A stretch of DNA of 9,897 nucleotides from Spirochaetes bacterium GWF1_49_6 (GTDB lineage Bacteria > Spirochaetota > Brevinematia > Brevinematales > GWF1-51-8). The notes under the pieces were generated by a model. That model was not told the origin of the DNA, ran no database searches, and saw only the letters and a program-made list of their open reading frames with translations. The stretch covers positions 1-9,897 of the forward strand of contig MIBD01000050.1 in assembly GCA_001829395.1 (NCBI GenBank), in the 5' to 3' direction. Shown here piece after piece: positions 6,582-9,897 of the stretch. The first letter of the stretch is position 1; each line of letters starts with the position of its first letter. A program made the position numbers and the translations under genes.

Positions 6582-7781
6582 CTAATGCGCATTTCCCGTT
6601 ATCACGGATTCCGGGATAAACTCGAATACTTTTTCTATATAGCCGTTGTTACCCTTTTTAAACGCGAGAACCGGCGGGGTTTTATATAACCCCGGGGCAT
6701 CGAGGACGAACATCTTAAAATCCTTCGCGTTAATCTCTATCCGTGCGATATCGAACGGGTTGAACCGGGTATCGTTCGGATTATACGCCTGCAGCCCCTC
6801 CGCGTCCAACGCCGCCTCGAATTGGTACGTCTTTCCGTTATAGGTAATCTTCTTCAGGTAGCCGTACATCTCCGGGCTGTCGAACCCGCCGGGATAGCAG
6901 ATTTTATCGATCGTCCGGGCGCGGTATCCCAAATAGGACTCGAAAAGCTCCATCGCCCTGCCGATCTCTTTATCGATCTTCGCCTTATTATCGGGGTAAA
7001 GGTTCGCAAGGTATTCGTGGCTGGCGGTATGGTTCACCAGTTCGAATCCATAGTCAAGAAGCAGGTTCAGCTTCTTTTCCACATACCCGTTCTGGAGGAA
7101 CGGGGTATTCTCAAAATCGATGCAAAACGCGGCGTTCAGCTTGAAGTCCGGGTGCTTCTTCGAGAACCCGATCATAATACCGACCGCGCAATCGGGGTCT
7201 ATAATAGGTTCCCCGTTCTTATCGGCGCCGAGGAAATCGAACTGCCCGTAGGTAGCGTCGTCGAACGTCAGCACATAGAGCATGCAGTCCGGCGGCAGCC
7301 TGTCGAGCGTCTTCTTATCCCCCTTCATCAGCGATAAGTATTCGTCGAGCGATATATTCCTGAAATTGTTCGCATACAGTAATTCAAGCTGCTCGCGGAA
7401 CTCGTCGGACGAGACATAATACCGCATCTTTCCCTTGGAGATATACCCGATCTGCCCGGCGGACGTGGGGGTGATAAAATTATGGTACATGAGTATCGGT
7501 ATCCTTCCGGCCACCCCGCTGAAAATATCGTCGATCGTCTGGTTGGTATAAGGGTTGACCTTATCGCCGTAGGTAAACTTCTTGGGGTCCGAATGGTTGT
7601 CCATCGCGTTGAGAATCAGCATTCCGTTGACAATCAATACTCCCGCAGCGGCGATCACGATCAACGCGTTGATAATAATACGCTTCACGGAAAACCCGTT
7701 ATCGCCTTCCTTCTTTGTTTCGGTCCATAACGGATTTCTCCGTTTTTTTAGCTGAAAAAGATCTTCTTCAAACCGATCCAT
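6582..7781 (-). CDS. membrane-anchored NodB-type polysaccharide deacetylase
   Basis: A 399-residue protein with a short basic cytosolic head (1-33), one transmembrane helix (about 34-59) and an extracytoplasmic polysaccharide deacetylase domain, so a type II envelope enzyme. NodB motifs are visible: TFDD (D174, D175; catalytic base and metal ligand), HTASH (H251, H255; metal ligands) and a CYPGG motif at 295-299 in the place of RxxPxG. Such enzymes remove N- or O-acetyl groups from peptidoglycan or other glycans. The strand IPILMYHNF (94-102) is also typical of the family. A long insertion separates TFDD from HTASH (about 75 residues), so the substrate cannot be predicted. I chose the ATG at 7781 over one 13 codons upstream because AAAGGA (7788-7793) is 6 bases before it. 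It lies 29 bp upstream of the cNMP regulator gene. Confidence 0.88.
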   Translation of the reverse strand: MDRFEEDLFQLKKRRNPLWTETKKEGDNGFSVKRIIINALIVIAAAGVLIVNGMLILNAMDNHSDPKKFTYGDKVNPYTNQTIDDIFSGVAGRIPILMYHNFITPTSAGQIGYISKGKMRYYVSSDEFREQLELLYANNFRNISLDEYLSLMKGDKKTLDRLPPDCMLYVLTFDDATYGQFDFLGADKNGEPIIDPDCAVGIMIGFSKKHPDFKLNAAFCIDFENTPFLQNGYVEKKLNLLLDYGFELVNHTASHEYLANLYPDNKAKIDKEIGRAMELFESYLGYRARTIDKICYPGGFDSPEMYGYLKKITYNGKTYQFEAALDAEGLQAYNPNDTRFNPFDIARIEINAKDFKMFVLDAPGLYKTPPVLAFKKGNNGYIEKVFEFIPESVITGNAH

Positions 7782-7787
7782 TCTACA

Positions 7788-7793
7788 TCCTTT
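7788..7793 (-). promoter_or_regulatory. ribosome binding site fixing the deacetylase start
   Basis: AAAGGA on the minus strand lies 6 bases upstream of the ATG at 7781. It supports this start over the in-frame ATG at 7820, which would add 13 residues and has no comparable site. Confidence 0.65.
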
Positions 7794-7868
7794 ACGGGCT
7801 GGCTTCACGGATAGCCGCAAATGAAAAGTGAAAAATCCGGGTAAATAGCCGGTTTTCCGCCCGATAAC

Positions 7869-7896
7869 CGCTTCGTTAAAAAACTTAAATGAAGCG
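7869..7896. repeat. inverted repeat in the DUF4349-deacetylase gap
   Basis: CGCTTC (7869-7874) and GAAGCG (7891-7896) make a 6-bp stem with an A-rich interior containing TTAA pairs, in the 175-bp gap between the DUF4349 and deacetylase genes. No T-run follows on the minus strand, so termination there is not established. The gap holds no gene, and I could not identify a convincing promoter. Confidence 0.35.
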
Positions 7897-7956
7897 CCCT
7901 TATATGAATCGGTATTCCTTCTTTAGTTCTTAAACAATCTTGCTCATAGGAGACTT

Positions 7957-8916
7957 TCAGGCTTTCGCGCGCTTCTTTTTGGCGGTTTGTTTCGGCGCGG
8001 ATTTAAAAAGAATCCCCGCCTTTTCCATTATTTTTATCACCACAAAGACTACGATTAATGCCAGCGCGCCGAATCCCAGTATCGCGAGATAAGTCCAGAA
8101 TGTCCATTCCAGCGAAAGGACGATCACCGAGAAGATGTATGAGAGCGCCCCGCTGCCTTCGGAGACGGTTAACTCTACCGTGCAGAACTCGTTCTCCTTA
8201 GAAAATCCGCCTAGACTCACCCCTAATCCGCGTATCGTTTTCTCTATTTCGAGTATCTGTTTCTCCAGCTCGATAAGTTCGTTGATCGTACCGGGTTTCT
8301 TCTTGAGCGCGATCAGCGAATCCCGCATCGTCTCGAGCGACTGTTTCTGTACATTCAGGTCCTGGTATTCGCCTGTTTTATCGTACTTATTGATGGATAA
8401 GCTCTTTACCGTACCGAACTTCTGGAGTTCTTTAATAATACTGTCGAAATGTTCCGGCGGCACACCGATCACCAGTTGGAGGATACGGTTTCCGGGAAGC
8501 CCGTTCCGGCTCTCATTTTGAATGACCGCGTTATTAGACGCGATCAACCCGCGGATATCCGTCTCATCCTTCTCGAACCGCGAACTGCGGAGGGAAATAT
8601 TTCCGACCATTTCGTACTTCTGCTCGATTGCGACAGGCTGGGGAGCGCCCCCTTTATCGTTCATATACTTTACCGTCGTCTCGCTCATAAAGTTACCGTA
8701 CCTGTAAAGCGAACCCGATGAACTTTGTATTTCCCCTGTAATTACATTATTGTTTAACATCATAGTATTGTCAGAATACCCCGGCGGGGTCTGATAATAC
8801 CCCTGAGAAGACGAGCTTTTCGCCCCCACGGCGAACGCGTAGATCATGCGGATTAAAAATAGCGCTCCGAAACCGACGGCCAGAATAATCAGCCCGCGAA
8901 TAATTTTTTCTTTCAT
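7957..8916 (-). CDS. DUF4349-type envelope protein with two membrane helices
   Basis: A 319-residue protein resembling the DUF4349 family, whose function is unknown. An N-terminal hydrophobic segment (about 5-30) is a membrane anchor or uncleaved signal; there is no lipobox cysteine, unlike many DUF4349 lipoproteins. A Ser/Gln/Asn-rich linker (about 33-95) leads to the conserved region: about 98-160 (EQKYEMVGNISLR, then VIGVPPEHFDSII), a coiled-coil stretch at about 185-230 rich in Lys, Glu and Leu, and a strand at about 243-252. A second transmembrane helix (about 272-297) is followed by a short Lys/Arg-rich cytosolic tail ending KKKRAKA. The domain between the helices should face the periplasm or outside. 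The ATG at 8916 has AGGAGGG (8920-8926) just upstream and is preferred to the one at 8931. A good promoter lies at 8937-8965. Confidence 0.82.
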   Translation of the reverse strand: MKEKIIRGLIILAVGFGALFLIRMIYAFAVGAKSSSSQGYYQTPPGYSDNTMMLNNNVITGEIQSSSGSLYRYGNFMSETTVKYMNDKGGAPQPVAIEQKYEMVGNISLRSSRFEKDETDIRGLIASNNAVIQNESRNGLPGNRILQLVIGVPPEHFDSIIKELQKFGTVKSLSINKYDKTGEYQDLNVQKQSLETMRDSLIALKKKPGTINELIELEKQILEIEKTIRGLGVSLGGFSKENEFCTVELTVSEGSGALSYIFSVIVLSLEWTFWTYLAILGFGALALIVVFVVIKIMEKAGILFKSAPKQTAKKKRAKA

Positions 8917-8936
8917 GTTCCCTCCTAGCATAGTAC

Positions 8937-8965
8937 ACTTTAATATCCCGAACGCTTTTTGTCAA
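8937..8965 (-). promoter_or_regulatory. sigma70-type promoter for the DUF4349 gene
   Basis: Reading the minus strand, TTGACA (8960-8965, perfect -35 consensus) is followed after exactly 17 bases by TAAAGT (8937-8942, four of six matches to TATAAT). Transcription would start near 8930, giving a leader of about 14 nt that includes the AGGAGGG at 8920-8926. Confidence 0.65.
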
Positions 8966-8972
8966 CTACTTT

Positions 8973-9139
8973 GCACCCTGCGGGTGAGCTAACTCCGATT
9001 ACAGTACTTAGCGGGAAATCGGGATTAGTGTGCACGTATGTGCTGCACACACTAACATTGGCTATATACAATGTCGCAGGCTGGTGCTTTATATTACCGG
9101 TCACTATGATAATGGGGTTAGCCCCCACGCAGTGGGCGC
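8973..9139. mobile_element. MITE-like inverted-repeat element between divergent promoters
   Basis: The ends 8973-8996 (GCACCCTGCG to GCTAACTCC) and 9114-9139 (GGGGTTAGCC to GTGGGCGC) are imperfect terminal inverted repeats: 19 of 24 positions match, with a two-base gap. The left end matches the reverse complement of 417-440 at 21 of 24. Inside, TTAGTGTG (9025-9032) and CACACTAA (9048-9055) form a perfect 8-bp stem, and GGCTATATA at 9060-9068 also occurs at 382-390. The 167-bp element has no coding capacity, consistent with a non-autonomous MITE or REP-like unit. I do not see a clear target-site duplication, so mobility is inferred from repeated ends only. It lies between the -35 box of each divergent promoter. 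Confidence 0.5.
9025..9055. repeat. internal hairpin of the inverted-repeat element
   Basis: A perfect 8-bp inverted repeat TTAGTGTG/CACACTAA with a 15-base intervening loop lies near the centre of the element. The dyad symmetry would suit a cruciform, an RNA hairpin or a dimeric protein site. Confidence 0.55.
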
Positions 9140-9145
9140 AGTACC

Positions 9146-9174
9146 TTGCGGAAAATGTTGAAAATAGTTATAAT
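9146..9174 (+). promoter_or_regulatory. sigma70-type promoter for the right-edge gene
   Basis: TTGCGG (9146-9151) and TATAAT (9169-9174, perfect -10) are separated by 17 bases. Transcription would start near 9181, giving a leader of about 16 nt with AGGAG at 9187-9191 before the ATG at 9197. The -35 box begins seven bases after the right end of the inverted-repeat element. Confidence 0.7.
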
Positions 9175-9196
9175 ATGGTACGTAAAAGGAGAAGAA

Positions 9197-9897
9197 ATGT
9201 CACATAATAGAAAGAGGCATCATCCCCCGTTAGTCCCCGGAAAGCCGCATTACCACCGTACCGACGGTCAGCCTGACACTTCCGGCGAGAACAAGCCCGC
9301 CGAAGTTCTTCCGGGCGAGCAGGCCGCGCGGCCGCCGCTGCCGAATCAGAACCGGCCGCTCCCGCAGCCGCAGGGGCAGCAAGGCCAGCCTGCGAGACCC
9401 CCGCAGAACCGTGATAATACCCAGCGCCGGCAGGAACCGTCCCAGCATTCGAGGGACCCCCGCAACAGACGCCCCGACGGGAACCGTCAACAGCAGCCCG
9501 GATGGAAACCCCAGCCGAACCCGAACCGTGAGTTCCGCCCCGAACAGCGCCCGCCTCAGCCTGTCAGAACACTCCCGCCTGTGGAAATAGCGGACGAAAT
9601 AAAGGAACAATTGGGTATGACCGGCCTCGAACCCAGCAAGAAACTCCAGGAACTGGAGAAGGCCGAGAATATCTGCCCAATTTGCGATAAACCCATCCAG
9701 GGACTGATATTCGCGCTCAAGCACGGGCCTACCGGCCAGTTCGCGCACTTCGACTGCGTGATGGGGGAAATCCAGAAAACGAAGCCCGACCTTCAGCAGA
9801 AGGGACGGAAGCTGTACTATATCGGTTCGGGCAATTTCGCGATAGTCCGGGAGATATTCGATAAACGCGGCCGCCTGAAAAATTACACCATTCTCGA
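9197..9897 (+). CDS. uncharacterised Pro/Gln/Arg-rich protein with CxxC-HxxC site (partial)
   Basis: An open frame of 233 complete codons with no stop before the window edge, so the 3' end is missing. AGGAG (9187-9191) lies 5 bases before the ATG and the promoter at 9146-9174 is strong, so expression is well supported. Residues 1-12 are basic and His-rich. About 13-127 are low-complexity Pro, Gln, Arg and Asn, surely disordered. About 128-155 form a charged helix. Then follows a compact region with CPIC (C160, C163) and HFDC (H184, C187), a likely four-ligand zinc-type site 20 residues apart, and a hydrophobic/aromatic stretch (KLYYIGSGNFAIV at 206-218). I recognise no family with confidence; the basic disordered head would suit nucleic-acid or ribosome binding, but that is inference. 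It is divergent to the DUF4349 gene. Confidence 0.82.
   Translation, partial: MSHNRKRHHPPLVPGKPHYHRTDGQPDTSGENKPAEVLPGEQAARPPLPNQNRPLPQPQGQQGQPARPPQNRDNTQRRQEPSQHSRDPRNRRPDGNRQQQPGWKPQPNPNREFRPEQRPPQPVRTLPPVEIADEIKEQLGMTGLEPSKKLQELEKAENICPICDKPIQGLIFALKHGPTGQFAHFDCVMGEIQKTKPDLQQKGRKLYYIGSGNFAIVREIFDKRGRLKNYTIL

Noticed and set aside
6822..7337. Plus-strand frame of 171 codons opposite the deacetylase gene
   Set aside because: Shadow frame; the deacetylase motifs occupy the minus strand.
7869..7896. Intrinsic terminator after the DUF4349 gene
   Set aside because: The stem is only 6 bp with a large A-rich interior and no T-run on the minus strand, so it is listed as an inverted repeat only.
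8973..9139. Riboswitch in the divergent intergenic region
   Set aside because: The predicted transcription starts of both promoters lie outside this interval, so neither mRNA should contain it.
9230..9748. Minus-strand frame of 172 codons opposite the right-edge gene
   Set aside because: The plus-strand frame has a strong promoter, a ribosome binding site and a Cys/His motif; the antisense product is only the complement of a Pro/Arg-rich stretch.

Overview
The window (9,897 bp, GC a little over 50%, densely coding) looks like ordinary bacterial chromosome. It carries eight real genes, the last running off the right edge, plus repeat-rich intergenic stretches. Lineage cannot be fixed from the sequence. 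A spirochaete or similar environmental Gram-negative is my weak inference, from the doubled cyclic-nucleotide-binding regulator with a helical linker, the receiver-like/PilZ protein and the Cys-rich protein at the right end. There are no phage, transposase, rRNA, tRNA or CRISPR features.

Layout. Positions 1-270 hold a 90-bp tandem repeat (two identical copies and a diverged partial one). Positions 271-463 are a non-coding leader with a sigma70-like promoter and one end of a dispersed repeat. A zinc-type cation diffusion facilitator follows (464-1426, +). A 249-bp spacer (1427-1675) is made of palindromic intergenic repeat debris. Then comes a co-directional trio: uvrC (1676-3505), a degenerate receiver/PilZ protein with an intact c-di-GMP signature (3558-4355) and nadC (4371-5258). 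A hairpin terminator at 5279-5302 separates these from a convergent minus-strand group: a DUF4349 membrane protein (7957-8916), a membrane-anchored NodB-type deacetylase (6582-7781) and a double cNMP-binding Crp-like protein (5308-6552). The 280-bp divergent region 8917-9196 has a good sigma70-type promoter facing each way, with a 167-bp MITE-like inverted-repeat element exactly between the two -35 boxes. The right edge holds the 5' part of a plus-strand gene for a Pro/Gln/Arg-rich protein with a CxxC...HxxC putative metal site (9197 to beyond 9897).

How it fits together. uvrC (nucleotide excision repair) and nadC (NAD synthesis) are housekeeping genes with a c-di-GMP-type effector between them. 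The minus-strand group pairs two envelope proteins with a cyclic-nucleotide-type regulator, so a link between nucleotide signalling and the cell surface is plausible but unproven. No coherent new multi-gene system is visible. The most interesting items are the dispersed inverted-repeat element lying between two promoters (with one end recurring about 8.5 kb away), the recently duplicated 90-bp array, the PilZ protein and the uncharacterised Cys/His protein at the right edge.
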